In this document: in pieces, positions 39,539 through 49,350 of the stretch
Numbering within the stretch: the first letter of the stretch is position 1
How the letters are laid out: each line of letters opens with the position of its first letter
NCBI RefSeq assembly: GCF_039631355.1
Contig: NZ_JBDIVF010000004.1
Coordinates: 1 to 64,000, forward strand
DNA from: Uliginosibacterium paludis
GTDB lineage: Bacteria; Pseudomonadota; Gammaproteobacteria; Burkholderiales; Rhodocyclaceae
Length of the DNA stretch: 64,000 nucleotides
Reading direction: 5' to 3'
Made by a program: the position numbers and the translations under genes
The notes under the pieces: generated by a model
The model's input: only the letters and a program-made list of their open reading frames with translations
The model's database searches: none
Told to the model about the DNA's origin: nothing

Positions 39539-40993
39539 TCAAGTCCGCACGACGGCCGTCGGCGCGAGTTCCCGGGCGCGCTTTTCGGCTGCCGCAAATC
39601 CCGAGCCGAAGGCCGGGCGCTTGATGTAGCGGCCCGCGCCGCGCACCGCACGCAGATCGCCATTGGCATACACGAGGCGGCCCTGGCTGATCGTGTGAGA
39701 GGGCACGCCGGTGAGCGCCATGCCTTCGAAGATGTTGTAGTCGCCCTTGGAGTGCTGGGTCTTTACCGACAGCGTCTTTGTGCCAGCCGGATCCCACAGC
39801 ACCAGATCAGCGTCCGCCCCCACCGCGATGCAGCCCTTCTTCGGATAGATGTTGAAGAGCTTCGCGGCGTTGGCCGAGGTGATCGCCACCCATTCGCTGG
39901 GTGTGAGGCGGCCGGTATTCACGCCAGCAGTCCACAGCACGGCCATGCGTTCCTCGACGCCGCCGGTGCCGTTCGGAATCTTGGCGAAGTTCTCCGCGCC
40001 CGCCCGTTTCTGCTCGGCGCAGAAGGTGCAGTGGTCCGTCGCCGTGGTGTGCAGCTGGCCGGACTGCAGGCCGCGCCAGAGCGCTTCCTGATGTTCCTTC
40101 GGGCGGAAAGGCGGGCTCATCACATGCGCGGCGGCCTTGGTGAAATCCGGATCGCGATAGACGCTGTCATCCACGATCAGATGGCCGGCCAGCACCTCGC
40201 CATACACGCGCTGACCGCGTGCGCGGGCGCGGGCAATCGCCTCGGCCGATTCGATGCAGGAGACATGCACCACATAGATCGGCACGCCCAGCACATCGGC
40301 AATCGCGATCGCCCGGTTGGCGGCTTCGCCTTCCACCATCGGCGGGCGCGAGAGCGGGTGGCCTTCCGGCCCGGTGATGCCCATCTTCTGCACTTCCTGC
40401 TGCAGCAGATAGACCAGCTCGCCATTCTCGGCATGCACGGTGGGCATGGCGCCCAGTTCCAGCGCGCGCCGGAAGCTGTTCACCAGGGTTTCGTCGTCGC
40501 ACATGATGGCGTTCTTGTAGGCCATGAAGTGCTTGAAGCTGTTGACGCCTTCCTCACGCACCAATGTGCCCATGTCATGCCGCACCGATTCGTCCCACCA
40601 GGTGATTGCCACATGGAAGCTGTAGTCGGAGGCAGACTTCTCCGCCCACTCGCGCCAGGTGCGGTAGGCCTCCATCAGCGGCTGCTGCGGGTTCGGGATC
40701 ACGAAGTCGATGATCGAGGTGGTGCCACCGGCGAGTGCGGCTGCGGTGCCGGTATAGAAATCGTCCATCGTCACCGTGCCCATGAAGGGCAGCTGCATGT
40801 GGGTGTGCGGATCGATGCCGCCCGGCACCACATACTGGCCGCTGGCGTCCAGCACTTCACAGCCGGCCGGTGCCAGCGCCGCAGCGCCCTCGCCCACGGC
40901 CGCGATCACGCCATCGATGCACAGCACGTCGGCACGGGTTTCACAGTCGGCATTCACCACGGTGCCGCCACGGATCAGGATGCTCTGGCTCAT
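39539..40993 (-). CDS. hydA: Dihydropyrimidinase (hydantoinase)
   Basis: The 484-residue enzyme opens the ring of dihydrouracil or dihydrothymine. The amidohydrolase fold carries the metal motif GGIDPHTHMQLPF, the lysine expected to be carboxylated in KHFMAYKNAI, HAENGELV, VHVSC and the aspartate in TATDHCTF. Length and motif order are as in bacterial dihydropyrimidinases. It lies between the CoA-acylating dehydrogenase and the amidohydrolase in the same operon. Substrate preference is assigned through the neighbouring PreT/PreA genes. Confidence 0.95.
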   Translation of the reverse strand: MSQSILIRGGTVVNADCETRADVLCIDGVIAAVGEGAAALAPAGCEVLDASGQYVVPGGIDPHTHMQLPFMGTVTMDDFYTGTAAALAGGTTSIIDFVIPNPQQPLMEAYRTWREWAEKSASDYSFHVAITWWDESVRHDMGTLVREEGVNSFKHFMAYKNAIMCDDETLVNSFRRALELGAMPTVHAENGELVYLLQQEVQKMGITGPEGHPLSRPPMVEGEAANRAIAIADVLGVPIYVVHVSCIESAEAIARARARGQRVYGEVLAGHLIVDDSVYRDPDFTKAAAHVMSPPFRPKEHQEALWRGLQSGQLHTTATDHCTFCAEQKRAGAENFAKIPNGTGGVEERMAVLWTAGVNTGRLTPSEWVAITSANAAKLFNIYPKKGCIAVGADADLVLWDPAGTKTLSVKTQHSKGDYNIFEGMALTGVPSHTISQGRLVYANGDLRAVRGAGRYIKRPAFGSGFAAAEKRARELAPTAVVRT

Positions 40994-41017
40994 GCGTGTC
41001 TCCTTGAAAGCTGAAAT

Positions 41018-42523
41018 TCAACCCATCTGCGGGAATGCAAATTCCGGGCCCTTGGCTGACTGGCTGTCGGGCCAGCGCTGCATCACGGCTTTCTGCCGGG
41101 TGTAGAAGCGCACGCCTTCGGGACCGTAGGCGTGGTGATCACCGAAGAGGCTGCGCTTCCAGCCGCCAAAACTGGAGAAGGCCATCGGCACCGGCAGCGG
41201 CACGTTCACGCCGACCATGCCGACGCGGATATGCCGGACGAATTCTCGCGCCACCCCGCCGTCACGCGTGAAGATCGCCACGCCGTTGCCAAACTCGTGA
41301 TCGTTGATGAGCTTCACCGCGGCCGGCAGATCCGGCACCCGCACGATGCACAGCACCGGGCCGAAGATCTCCTCGCGATAGACGACCATGTCCGGCGTCA
41401 CGCCATCAAGCAGCGTGGGCCCGACAAAATAACCGGACTCATAACCGGGCACGCTGAGGCTGCGGCCGTCCACCACCGCCTCGGCGCCGGCCGCCACGCC
41501 CTCGCCGATCAGGCGCTTGATGCGGGCACAGGCTTCGGCCGTGATCACCGGCCCCATGTCGACCTTGTCCTGATGACCTTCGCCCACTTTGAGTGCGGCG
41601 ATGCGGGTCTTGAGCGCCTCGATCAGCGGGCTGGCCACGTCACCCACCGCCACCGCGACCGAGATCGCCATGCAGCGCTCACCGGCCGCACCGAAGGCGG
41701 CGCCGATCAGTGCGTCCGCCGCCATGGCGACATCGGCATCCGGCATCGCCACCAGATGGTTCTTGGCGCCGCCCAGGGCCTGCACCCGCTTGCCGGCTGC
41801 CGTGCCGGCGCGGTAGATGGATTCGGCCACCGGCGTGGAGCCCACGAAGCTCACCGCCTCGATCTGCGGGTGTTCGAGGATCGCTTCGACGATGCTGCGG
41901 TCGCCCTGCACCACGTTGAACACGCCATCCGGCAGGCCGGCTTCCTTGAGCCAGGCCGCCAGCAGCAGGCTGGCCGACGGATCGCGCTCGGAGGGCTTCA
42001 GCACGAAGGTGTTGCCGCAGGCAATCGCCAAGGGGAACATCCACAGCGGCACCATCGCCGGGAAGTTGAAAGGCGTGATGCCGGCCACCACGCCGAGCGG
42101 CTGGCGCATCGTCCAGGCGTCGATGCCGGTGGCGATCTGGTCGCTGTAGTCACCCTTGAGGAGTTGCGGAATGCCGGTGGCAAACTCGATGTTCTCGATG
42201 CCGCGTGCGACTTCGCCCATCGCATCCGGAAAGGTCTTGCCGTGTTCATGGACCAGGCAATCCGCCAGTACCGCGGAACGCTCCTGCACGATGGCGAGGA
42301 ACTTGTAGAACACCCGTGCGCGGGCCAATGCGGATTTCGCCGCCCAGGCGGGAAAGGCCGCTGCCGCCGCGGCCACCGCCGCATCGAGATCGGCGCGGCC
42401 GCCCAGCAGCAGCGTGCCCTGCACGGCGCCGGTGGCGGGATTGAAAATGTCCTGCGTGGCCACTGGCGTGCCCTGCACGCGCTGACCGTTGATCCAGTGA
42501 CAGACTTCGTAGCGTTCGCTCAT
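41018..42523 (-). CDS. mmsA: CoA-acylating (methyl)malonate-semialdehyde dehydrogenase
   Basis: The 501-residue aldehyde dehydrogenase of the MmsA branch converts malonate semialdehyde (from beta-alanine) to acetyl-CoA, or the methyl form (from thymine) to propionyl-CoA. NAD-site and catalytic regions are visible: TPFNFPAMVPLWMFP, VSFVGSTPVAE and the catalytic cysteine in GAAGERCMAISVAV; GAKNHLVAMPDAD is typical of this subfamily. The operon position, after the aminotransferase and pyrimidine-reductase genes, fits the last step. Confidence 0.95.
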   Translation of the reverse strand: MSERYEVCHWINGQRVQGTPVATQDIFNPATGAVQGTLLLGGRADLDAAVAAAAAAFPAWAAKSALARARVFYKFLAIVQERSAVLADCLVHEHGKTFPDAMGEVARGIENIEFATGIPQLLKGDYSDQIATGIDAWTMRQPLGVVAGITPFNFPAMVPLWMFPLAIACGNTFVLKPSERDPSASLLLAAWLKEAGLPDGVFNVVQGDRSIVEAILEHPQIEAVSFVGSTPVAESIYRAGTAAGKRVQALGGAKNHLVAMPDADVAMAADALIGAAFGAAGERCMAISVAVAVGDVASPLIEALKTRIAALKVGEGHQDKVDMGPVITAEACARIKRLIGEGVAAGAEAVVDGRSLSVPGYESGYFVGPTLLDGVTPDMVVYREEIFGPVLCIVRVPDLPAAVKLINDHEFGNGVAIFTRDGGVAREFVRHIRVGMVGVNVPLPVPMAFSSFGGWKRSLFGDHHAYGPEGVRFYTRQKAVMQRWPDSQSAKGPEFAFPQMG

Positions 42524-42534
42524 TCGTTCGACTC

Positions 42535-43842
42535 TCAGGCAGTGACTTCGCGCATCGGGTTGTTCGGGTGGGTGGTCCAGTTCTGGTATTCGCCGGTCAC
42601 GGTGACGCCGGTGCGGGTATCGACTTCACCCGGCTTGAGGCTCTTCATCGTGATGCAGCCGGGCACCGGGCAGATCGACACGCACAGGTTGCAGCCGACG
42701 CATTCCTCTTCCTTCACCTCGTAATGGCGCTGGCCATCCTTGAAGGCGGTGATCGCCTGGTGGGAGGTGTCTTCGCAGGCCACATGGCAGCGGCCGCACT
42801 GAATGCATTTGTCCTGATCGATGACGGCCTTGTCGATGTGCTTGAGGTTCAGGTAGCGCCAGTCCGACACGGTCGGCACCGCGCTGCCCTGGAAGTCGGC
42901 AATCGAGCGATAGCCCTTCTCGTCCATGAAGTTCGAGAGGCCGGAGATCATGTCTTCCACGATGCGGAAGCCATACACCATCGCGGCGGTACACACCTGC
43001 ACCGTGCCGCAGCCCAGCGCGATGTATTCGGCCGCATCGCGCCAGGTCGAGATGCCGCCGATGCCGGAGATCGGCAGGCCAGCGGTCTGCGGGTCACGCG
43101 CGATCTCGGCCACCATGTTGAGCGCAATCGGTTTCACCGCCGGCCCGCAGTAGCCACCGTGCGAGCCCTTGCCGCCGGTGGAAGGGCTCATGATCATGGT
43201 GTCGAGATCCACGCCCATGATCGAGTTGATGGTGTTGATCAGCGACACCGCATCCGCCCCGCCCGCCTTGGCCGCACGGGCCGGAAAGCGGATGTCGGTG
43301 ATGTTGGGGGTGAGCTTCACGATCACCGGCATCTTCGAATACTGCTTGCACCAGCGCGTGACCATCTCGATATATTCCGGCACCTGGCCCACCGCCGCAC
43401 CCATGCCGCGCTCGCTCATGCCGTGCGGGCAGCCGAAGTTGAGCTCGATGCCGTCTGCCCCGGTGTCTTCCACCATCGGCAGGATGCGTTTCCAGGATTC
43501 CTCCTGGCAGGGCACCATCAGCGAAACGACGACCGCGCGATCCGGCCAGTTGCGCTTCACACGGGCGATCTCTTCGAGATTGATCGCCAGCGAGCGGTCG
43601 GTGATCAGCTCGATATTGTTGAGGCCCTGCACGCGGCGATCCGGCCCCATCAAGGTGGCATAACGCGGGCCGCTCACGTTCACCACATGCGGGTCTTCGC
43701 CCAGCGTCTTCCACACCACGCCGCCCCAGCCCGCCTCGAAGGCGCGCACCACGTTGTATTCCTTGTCGGTCGGCGGCGCGGAGGCCAGCCAGAAAGGGTT
43801 CGGGCTCTTGATGCCCAGGAAATCGGTACTCAGGTCAGCCAT
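42535..43842 (-). CDS. preA: NAD-dependent dihydropyrimidine dehydrogenase, catalytic subunit
   Basis: The 435-residue PreA-like protein reduces uracil or thymine to the 5,6-dihydro form. A flavin barrel of the dihydroorotate-dehydrogenase type (about 1-310) has NFGCPHGMSERGMGAAVGQV with the active-site cysteine. Two [4Fe-4S] clusters follow in the C-terminal ferredoxin domain: CIQCGRCHVACEDTSHQA and CVGCNLCVSICPVPGC. It lies 26 bases downstream of preT, the partner subunit. Length is as in E. coli PreA with an N-terminal similarity throughout. Confidence 0.95.
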   Translation of the reverse strand: MADLSTDFLGIKSPNPFWLASAPPTDKEYNVVRAFEAGWGGVVWKTLGEDPHVVNVSGPRYATLMGPDRRVQGLNNIELITDRSLAINLEEIARVKRNWPDRAVVVSLMVPCQEESWKRILPMVEDTGADGIELNFGCPHGMSERGMGAAVGQVPEYIEMVTRWCKQYSKMPVIVKLTPNITDIRFPARAAKAGGADAVSLINTINSIMGVDLDTMIMSPSTGGKGSHGGYCGPAVKPIALNMVAEIARDPQTAGLPISGIGGISTWRDAAEYIALGCGTVQVCTAAMVYGFRIVEDMISGLSNFMDEKGYRSIADFQGSAVPTVSDWRYLNLKHIDKAVIDQDKCIQCGRCHVACEDTSHQAITAFKDGQRHYEVKEEECVGCNLCVSICPVPGCITMKSLKPGEVDTRTGVTVTGEYQNWTTHPNNPMREVTA

Positions 43843-43868
43843 CGCGAAATCTCCTCGAATGTTCCGGT

Positions 43869-45233
43869 TCAGGTGCGCAGGGCGGCATCGATTGCGATGG
43901 CGGCCTGCTTGCCGTGTTCGACGGCTTCCACCGTCAGATCCAGGCCGCCGGCACGGCAGTCACCGCCCGCCCAGATCTTCGGATGCGAGGTCTGGCCTGA
44001 CGCGTCGGTCGCGATGCGGCCCTTCTCCAGCGCGAGCGTGATGTCCAGCGGCTCGGCCACGAAGCTCTGGCCGATGGCCTTGAGCACCATGTCGGCTTCC
44101 AGGGTGAAGGTTTCGCCGGTCTCGACCAGACGACCGTCCTCGTCGCGCGTCACGGCAAACACCACGCCGCTCACCACACCATCCTGACCCAGCACTTCGC
44201 GCGGTGCGCCCCAGTGGCGGATCGTCACGCCATTGATTTGCGCCCATTGCTGCTCGTAGGCGGAAGCACTCATCGCCCGAGCACCGCGGCGATAGACCAT
44301 GGTGACTTCGCGTGCGCCCAGCTTCTTCGCCTGCACGGCAGCATCCACCGCCGTCATGCCGCCACCGATCACCACCACCTTGCGGCCTACCGGCACCTGC
44401 GAGAGATCGCTGGCCTGGCGCACATCGGCGATGAAGTCGACCGCGGCACGCAAGCCGTCAAGCAACTGCTCACTCACACCCAGGGCATTCACGCCGGCCA
44501 GGCCCATGCCGAGAAAGACGGCGTCATAAGCCTCTGTCAGCGAAGCGAGCGTGAAATCCCGCCCGAGCTGCTGGCCGCAGCGCACTTCGATGCCGCCGAT
44601 GGAGAGCAGCCATTCGATCTCGCGCTGGGCGAAGCCATCAGGCGTCTTGTAGCGGGCAAGGCCGTACTCGTTGAGGCCACCGGGCTTGCTGCGGGCTTCA
44701 TGGACCACCACTTCATGGCCCAGCATGGCAAGGCGATGCGCACAGGACAGGCCCGCCGGCCCGGCACCGACCACCGCAATGCGGCGGCCGGTGGCTTCGG
44801 CGCGGCTGAACATCGGCGCGCCCGGTGCGGCGAAATAGGCATCGGTGGCGAAGCGCTGCAACAGGCCGATCTCGACCGGCTTGCTCTCGTTGGTCTGGCG
44901 CACACAGGCGCCTTCACACAAGTTCTCGGTGGGGCAGACGCGGGCGCACATGCCGCCCAGCACATTGGATTCGAGAATGGTCTCGGCCGCGCCGCGGTTG
45001 TTTTCCTGCGCGATGCGCTGGATGAAGTGCGGAATGTCGATGCCGGTCGGGCAGGCTTCGATGCAGGGCGCGTTGTAGCAGTAATAGCAGCGCTCGGCTT
45101 CGATCAGCGCCTGCCGTGCATTGAGCGGCGGACGGGCGTCCGTGAAATTCACGGCACAGGCTTCGGGCGAAAGACGGCCGGCCACCATGCCGGGCAGGTC
45201 CATCGCTCCTGGGTTTTCAATCGGTCGGTTCAT
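43869..45233 (-). CDS. preT: NAD-dependent dihydropyrimidine dehydrogenase, electron-transfer subunit
   Basis: The 454-residue PreT-like flavoprotein carries electrons from NAD(P)H to PreA. N-terminal cysteine-rich iron-sulfur region: CYYCYNAPCIEACPTGID and CARVCPTENLCEGACV. FAD-binding motif: VVGAGPAGLSCAHRLAMLG; nucleotide motif: VVVIGGGMTAVDAAVQAKKL. The similarity runs through the whole length. It precedes preA in the operon, matching the E. coli preTA pair. Confidence 0.95.
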   Translation of the reverse strand: MNRPIENPGAMDLPGMVAGRLSPEACAVNFTDARPPLNARQALIEAERCYYCYNAPCIEACPTGIDIPHFIQRIAQENNRGAAETILESNVLGGMCARVCPTENLCEGACVRQTNESKPVEIGLLQRFATDAYFAAPGAPMFSRAEATGRRIAVVGAGPAGLSCAHRLAMLGHEVVVHEARSKPGGLNEYGLARYKTPDGFAQREIEWLLSIGGIEVRCGQQLGRDFTLASLTEAYDAVFLGMGLAGVNALGVSEQLLDGLRAAVDFIADVRQASDLSQVPVGRKVVVIGGGMTAVDAAVQAKKLGAREVTMVYRRGARAMSASAYEQQWAQINGVTIRHWGAPREVLGQDGVVSGVVFAVTRDEDGRLVETGETFTLEADMVLKAIGQSFVAEPLDITLALEKGRIATDASGQTSHPKIWAGGDCRAGGLDLTVEAVEHGKQAAIAIDAALRT

Positions 45234-45296
45234 GCAGTCTCTCCGTGCGTCATGAGGGGCGGGGCGTGCGGAAGGGAAGAAATCGGTGCAGCAGCC

Positions 45297-46652
45297 TCAG
45301 GCAGCCATCGCACTGCGGATGGCGCGCCGGAGCATGTCGCCCATGGCGCGGATTTCGTCCGGCGTGCTGATGAAGGGCGGGCCCATGGCAATCGTGTCGG
45401 CGGTGAAACGCAGCAGCACACCTTCCTCGATGCCTGCCTCGAAGGTCTTGAGCGCCCGCGCGCCGGGCTTGCCGGCGATGGGCTCCAGGTCCACCGCAGC
45501 GGCAAGACCGATGTTGCGGATGTCGATCACGCCGGGCTCGCCGCGAAGGTTGTGAATGGTCTCTTCCAGCACCGGGATCAGCGCGGCAGCCGCCGCGATG
45601 GCGCCACCTTCAAGGGCGTCCAGCGCCGCATGGCCGGCGGCCGCCGCCATCGGGTGGCCGGAGTAGGTAAAGCCGTGACACAGCTCAACGGCATATTGCG
45701 GCGCGTTGATGCCCATGAAGGCCTGGAAGATTTCCTCGCGCACGATCACCCCGCCCATCGGAATGATCCCGTTGGTCACGCCCTTGGCGAAGCAGAGGAT
45801 GTCCGGCGTCACGCCGAAGAACTGTGCGGCGAAAGGCGTGCCCATGCGGCCGAAGCCTGTGATCACCTCGTCGAAGATCAGCAGGATGCCGTGCTTCGTA
45901 CAGATCTCGCGCAGCCGCTGCAGATAGCCCTCGGGCGGCACCACTACGCCCACCGAGCCCTGGATGGGTTCAACGATCACCGCTGCGATGGTCGAGGCGT
46001 CATGCAGGGCCACAATGCGCTCCAGCTCGTCCGCCAGATGCGCGCCCCACTTCGGCATGCCCTTCGAGAAGGCCATCTCGGAGAGGTTGTAGGTGTGCGG
46101 CAGATGATCGACACCGGGCACCATCACCGGGCCGAACATCTTGCGGTTGGCCGGCATGCCGCCGACCGACATGCCGCCAAAGCCCACACCGTGATAGCCC
46201 TTTTCGCGACCGATGAAACGGGTGCGGCTGCCCTCGCCGCGCAGGCGCTGATAGCCATACGCGATCTTCAGTGCGGTATCGACCGCCTCCGAACCGGAGT
46301 TGGTGAAGAACACGCGATCCAGCCCTTCGGGGGCCAGACCGGCAATGCGCCTGGCCAGGTTCAGGGTCAGCGGATTGCTGATCTGGAAAGCCGGCGAGTA
46401 ATCGAGCTCCAGCACCTGACGGCTGATCGCCGCAGCGATGCCGGCATGCGCATGGCCCAGCGGACAGCACCACAGCCCCGAGAGCGCATCAAACAGCTTC
46501 TGGCCCTGCACATTGGTGTAATACGCGCCCTGCGCGCTCGCCATGAGCTTGGGATGCTCATGGAAATAGCGATTGGGCGTGAAGGGCAGCCAGCTGTTCT
46601 CCAGCCCCGCCACACTGGCCCCCAGCGTCGGGACCTGCTCCGGATGGTTCAT
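45297..46652 (-). CDS. Beta-alanine:pyruvate (omega) aminotransferase
   Basis: The 451-residue class III PLP aminotransferase would move the amino group of beta-alanine to pyruvate, giving malonate semialdehyde for the MmsA-type enzyme. The family motifs FDEVITGFGRMGTPFA and the PLP-lysine segment CFAKGVTNG are present, plus TNSGSEAVDTALKIA near the cofactor phosphate. It is the first gene of the operon, behind the RutR-like operator. Many homologues are broad omega-transaminases, so the exact substrate rests on context. Confidence 0.93.
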   Translation of the reverse strand: MNHPEQVPTLGASVAGLENSWLPFTPNRYFHEHPKLMASAQGAYYTNVQGQKLFDALSGLWCCPLGHAHAGIAAAISRQVLELDYSPAFQISNPLTLNLARRIAGLAPEGLDRVFFTNSGSEAVDTALKIAYGYQRLRGEGSRTRFIGREKGYHGVGFGGMSVGGMPANRKMFGPVMVPGVDHLPHTYNLSEMAFSKGMPKWGAHLADELERIVALHDASTIAAVIVEPIQGSVGVVVPPEGYLQRLREICTKHGILLIFDEVITGFGRMGTPFAAQFFGVTPDILCFAKGVTNGIIPMGGVIVREEIFQAFMGINAPQYAVELCHGFTYSGHPMAAAAGHAALDALEGGAIAAAAALIPVLEETIHNLRGEPGVIDIRNIGLAAAVDLEPIAGKPGARALKTFEAGIEEGVLLRFTADTIAMGPPFISTPDEIRAMGDMLRRAIRSAMAA

Positions 46653-47141
46653 CGACAGCGCTCCTGGAAGCGGTCTGGAAGCAGCGCGGGTTGCGCTCCA
46701 AATCCTGACCGTTTGGTTAGGTTTCAGAACAACCCGTTAGCCAGATCCGTGCCAGTTCCCTGAAACGCTGATGCCACGCGGAACCGCCGTTTGCGCAAAC
46801 GCCAGGACCCGGAGCACCTGCGCTGCGCTGGTGCGCAACACGCCTTCCGGCGCATCAGATTGGATCATCCGGTCAGCTTTTCGTGCCGGTTTCATGCTGA
46901 CCGGATATCCGGCCGGCTGCGTTCATCCTCCTGCTGCGGCCACCGGCCGGTCCGGGCCCTCACTTGCCGAACTGCCCGGAAGGGCAGGTGCAATCAGGCT
47001 GGAAGCAGGGGGCCTTGTCCCGACAGGCAGGTCGTGCGCCGGCTCCGCTCAGGCAAGCGTCATGAAGCTGGCCCGGCTTCTGCTATGGCTGTCCGGCGGG
47101 CCTCCTGCCCGCAGCCCTCAACAGATCAGGAGAACCAGGGA
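46653..47141. other. Intergenic region between divergent operons
   Basis: About 490 bases between the aminotransferase and the gamma-glutamyltransferase genes. It holds the RutR-like operator and GC-rich sequence with short inverted repeats (for example GGTCAGC and GCTGACC near 46871-46904). The open frames here have no binding site or recognisable product. Confidence 0.6.
46705..46720 (-). promoter_or_regulatory. RutR-like operator of the catabolic operon
   Basis: CTGACCGTTTGGTTAG fits the RutR consensus TTGACCANNTGGTCAA with changes at the outer and central-flank positions, and lies 53 bases before the aminotransferase start. It resembles the site at 29881. Both being targets of the regulator at 25057 is inference. 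Confidence 0.65.
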
Positions 47142-49250
47142 ATGAGAAAAAGAAAGATCGGCGCCGCCCCCGGCGCCCTCGCACTGACCGCCCTCACCCT
47201 CGCGCTGCTCGGCGCCTGTGGTGGCGGCAGCAGCAACAGTGGCAGCCCGGCCAGCAGTGCCACCAGCAGCGCCGCCAGCAGCAGTTCCGTAGCCAGCGCG
47301 GCCTCAAGTGCTTCAAGCGCGGCTTCCAGCAGCTCGGGCGCTGCATCAAGCAGTGCGTCCTCGATCACCGCAGCAAATGCCTGCACGGTGCTCGCCAGCG
47401 ACGGCAGCACGGTTGTCGTGGGCTCAGGTCTGGCCGGAGACCCGGCCGCACCTGAAGCCGCTTCGGGCTACCGCACCGGCAAAACCACGCGCTACGCCGG
47501 CAGCTTCATGGTGACCAGCGCCAGCGCACTGGCCAGCAAGGCCGGCTGCGAGATTCTGGCCGCAGGCGGCAATGCGGTGGATGCCGCGGTCGCCGTGCAG
47601 GCAGTGCTGGGCCTCACCGTGCCGGAAGCCACCGGCATCGGCGGCGGCGCCTTCATGCTCTACTACGATGCAACGAACAAAACGGTGCAAGCCTATGACG
47701 GACGCGAGACCGCGCCGGCTGCTGCAACCGAGAATTACCTGCGCTACATCGACGACGCCAGCGACCAGACCACGCCCAAGCCGAGTGCGCGCGCCAGCGG
47801 TCGCTCGATCGGCACGCCGGGCGTGCTGCGCATGCTGGATGCGGCCTGGCAGGATCATGGTGCCAAGCCCTGGAAGGGGCTGTTCTCGAACGCCATCACG
47901 CTCTCGACAGAGGGTTTCCAGATCAGCTCGCGTCTGGCCTCGGCCATCTCGGGCGCCTCCAGCTCGCTGAGCCGGGATGCCGAAGCCAAGGCCTACTTCC
48001 TGAACGCGGATGGAAGCGGCAAAGCTCAGGGCACGACACTGAAAAACCCCGACTACGCAGCCACCCTGAGCGCCATCGCAAACAGCGGAGTGGATGCCTT
48101 CTATACCGGCAGCATTGCCCAGGCCATCGTCGACAAGGTGGCGCAAAGCACCGGCGAAGACGGCTCGGTGATGACGCCGGGCAAGACCACGCTGGCTGAC
48201 CTGGCCGGCTACGAGGCCAAACGTCGCACGGCGGTCTGCTCGACCTATCGCGACTATTACATCTGCGGCATGCCGCCGCCCTCCTCCGGCGGCATCGCGG
48301 TGGCACAGACACTGGGCATCCTGGAGAACTTCGATCTCGGCGCCGCAGCGAATCTGCCGACCAGCTACGACGTGGAAGGCGGCCGGCCTTCGGTGCAGGG
48401 CGTGCATCTGATCTCGGAAGCGGAGCGCCTGGCCTATGCCGACCGCGATCAGTATGTGGCCGACACCGATTTCGTCGCCCTGCCCGGGGGCAGCTGGAGC
48501 GCGATGCTGGACAAGACCTATCTCAAGAACCGCGCAAACCTGATCAGCCTCAGCGCCAGCATGCATACCGCTTCCGCCGGCAGCTTCCCGAGCAGTTCGG
48601 TACTGGCGGCTGACCACACGCCGGAACAGGGCACGAGCCACCTGACCATTGTCGACAAGCAGGGCAATGTGGTGACGATGACGACCACGGTGGAGTCGAG
48701 CCTGGGCTCCTTCCACTTCACCAAGGGCTTCATCCTCAACAACCAGCTGACCGACTTCTCGTCGGCACCGGCTGACGCCAGCGGCACACCCTATGCCAAC
48801 CGGGTAGCGGCTGGAAAGCGCCCGCGCAGCTCGATGTCTCCGACCCTGGTGTTCCGCAAGACAAGTGCCGGCGGCATGGGTGACTTCGTAATGGCCACCG
48901 GCTCACCGGGCGGCTCGACCATCATCCAGTACGTCGTGAAGACGCTGGTGGCCTCGCTGGACTGGGGCCTGGACGCGCAGCGCGGCACCAACATGATCGA
49001 CTTCGGAGCGAGCAACAGCGCCACCACGTCGCTCGGCGGCGAGCACCCGAACCTCGACACCAGCAACAGCGGCGCCAATGACAGCCTCATTACCGGGCTC
49101 AAGGCACTGGGCCACACGGTGTCGACCAGTGCGCAGGCAAGCGGCATCGGCAGCATCATCCGGATGACGGTAAATGGCCAGTCAGTGCTGGCCGGCAGCA
49201 CCGATCCCCGCCGCGAAGGCCTGGTGCTGGGCGACACCGTCACGCCCTGA
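47142..49250 (+). CDS. ggt: Gamma-glutamyltransferase lipoprotein
   Basis: The ATG at 47142, after AGGAG, gives 702 residues. A lipoprotein signal (LALLGACGGGSS) is followed by an alanine-serine-rich linker of about 55 residues, then the GGT fold. The small subunit would begin at the autocatalytic threonine in GTSHLTIVD, and PRSSMSPTLVF and GSPGGSTIIQ are conserved substrate-binding regions. The enzyme hydrolyses or transfers gamma-glutamyl groups, such as those of glutathione, in the periplasm or at the cell surface. The lipid anchor and long linker are less usual for the family. Confidence 0.92.
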   Translation: MRKRKIGAAPGALALTALTLALLGACGGGSSNSGSPASSATSSAASSSSVASAASSASSAASSSSGAASSSASSITAANACTVLASDGSTVVVGSGLAGDPAAPEAASGYRTGKTTRYAGSFMVTSASALASKAGCEILAAGGNAVDAAVAVQAVLGLTVPEATGIGGGAFMLYYDATNKTVQAYDGRETAPAAATENYLRYIDDASDQTTPKPSARASGRSIGTPGVLRMLDAAWQDHGAKPWKGLFSNAITLSTEGFQISSRLASAISGASSSLSRDAEAKAYFLNADGSGKAQGTTLKNPDYAATLSAIANSGVDAFYTGSIAQAIVDKVAQSTGEDGSVMTPGKTTLADLAGYEAKRRTAVCSTYRDYYICGMPPPSSGGIAVAQTLGILENFDLGAAANLPTSYDVEGGRPSVQGVHLISEAERLAYADRDQYVADTDFVALPGGSWSAMLDKTYLKNRANLISLSASMHTASAGSFPSSSVLAADHTPEQGTSHLTIVDKQGNVVTMTTTVESSLGSFHFTKGFILNNQLTDFSSAPADASGTPYANRVAAGKRPRSSMSPTLVFRKTSAGGMGDFVMATGSPGGSTIIQYVVKTLVASLDWGLDAQRGTNMIDFGASNSATTSLGGEHPNLDTSNSGANDSLITGLKALGHTVSTSAQASGIGSIIRMTVNGQSVLAGSTDPRREGLVLGDTVTP

Positions 49251-49293
49251 GCCCCGCATCACCCGGCCGGTGCAACCGCCCTGCCGGCCACAG

Positions 49294-49335
49294 CCGGAAG
49301 CGTCAGGCCTGCGGGCGGCGCTTCCGGTTCTTTTC
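49294..49335 (+). terminator. Terminator after the gamma-glutamyltransferase gene
   Basis: CCGGAAGCG (49294-49302) pairs with CGCTTCCGG (49319-49327), followed by TTCTTTTC. It lies 44 bases after the stop codon and just ahead of the next gene's start. Confidence 0.78.
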
Positions 49336-49350
49336 TACAAGGACTGATTC

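Noticed and set aside
46771..47145. A 124-codon frame before the gamma-glutamyltransferase gene
   Set aside because: No ribosome-binding site and a composition expected from translating GC-rich intergenic DNA; it overlaps the real start.
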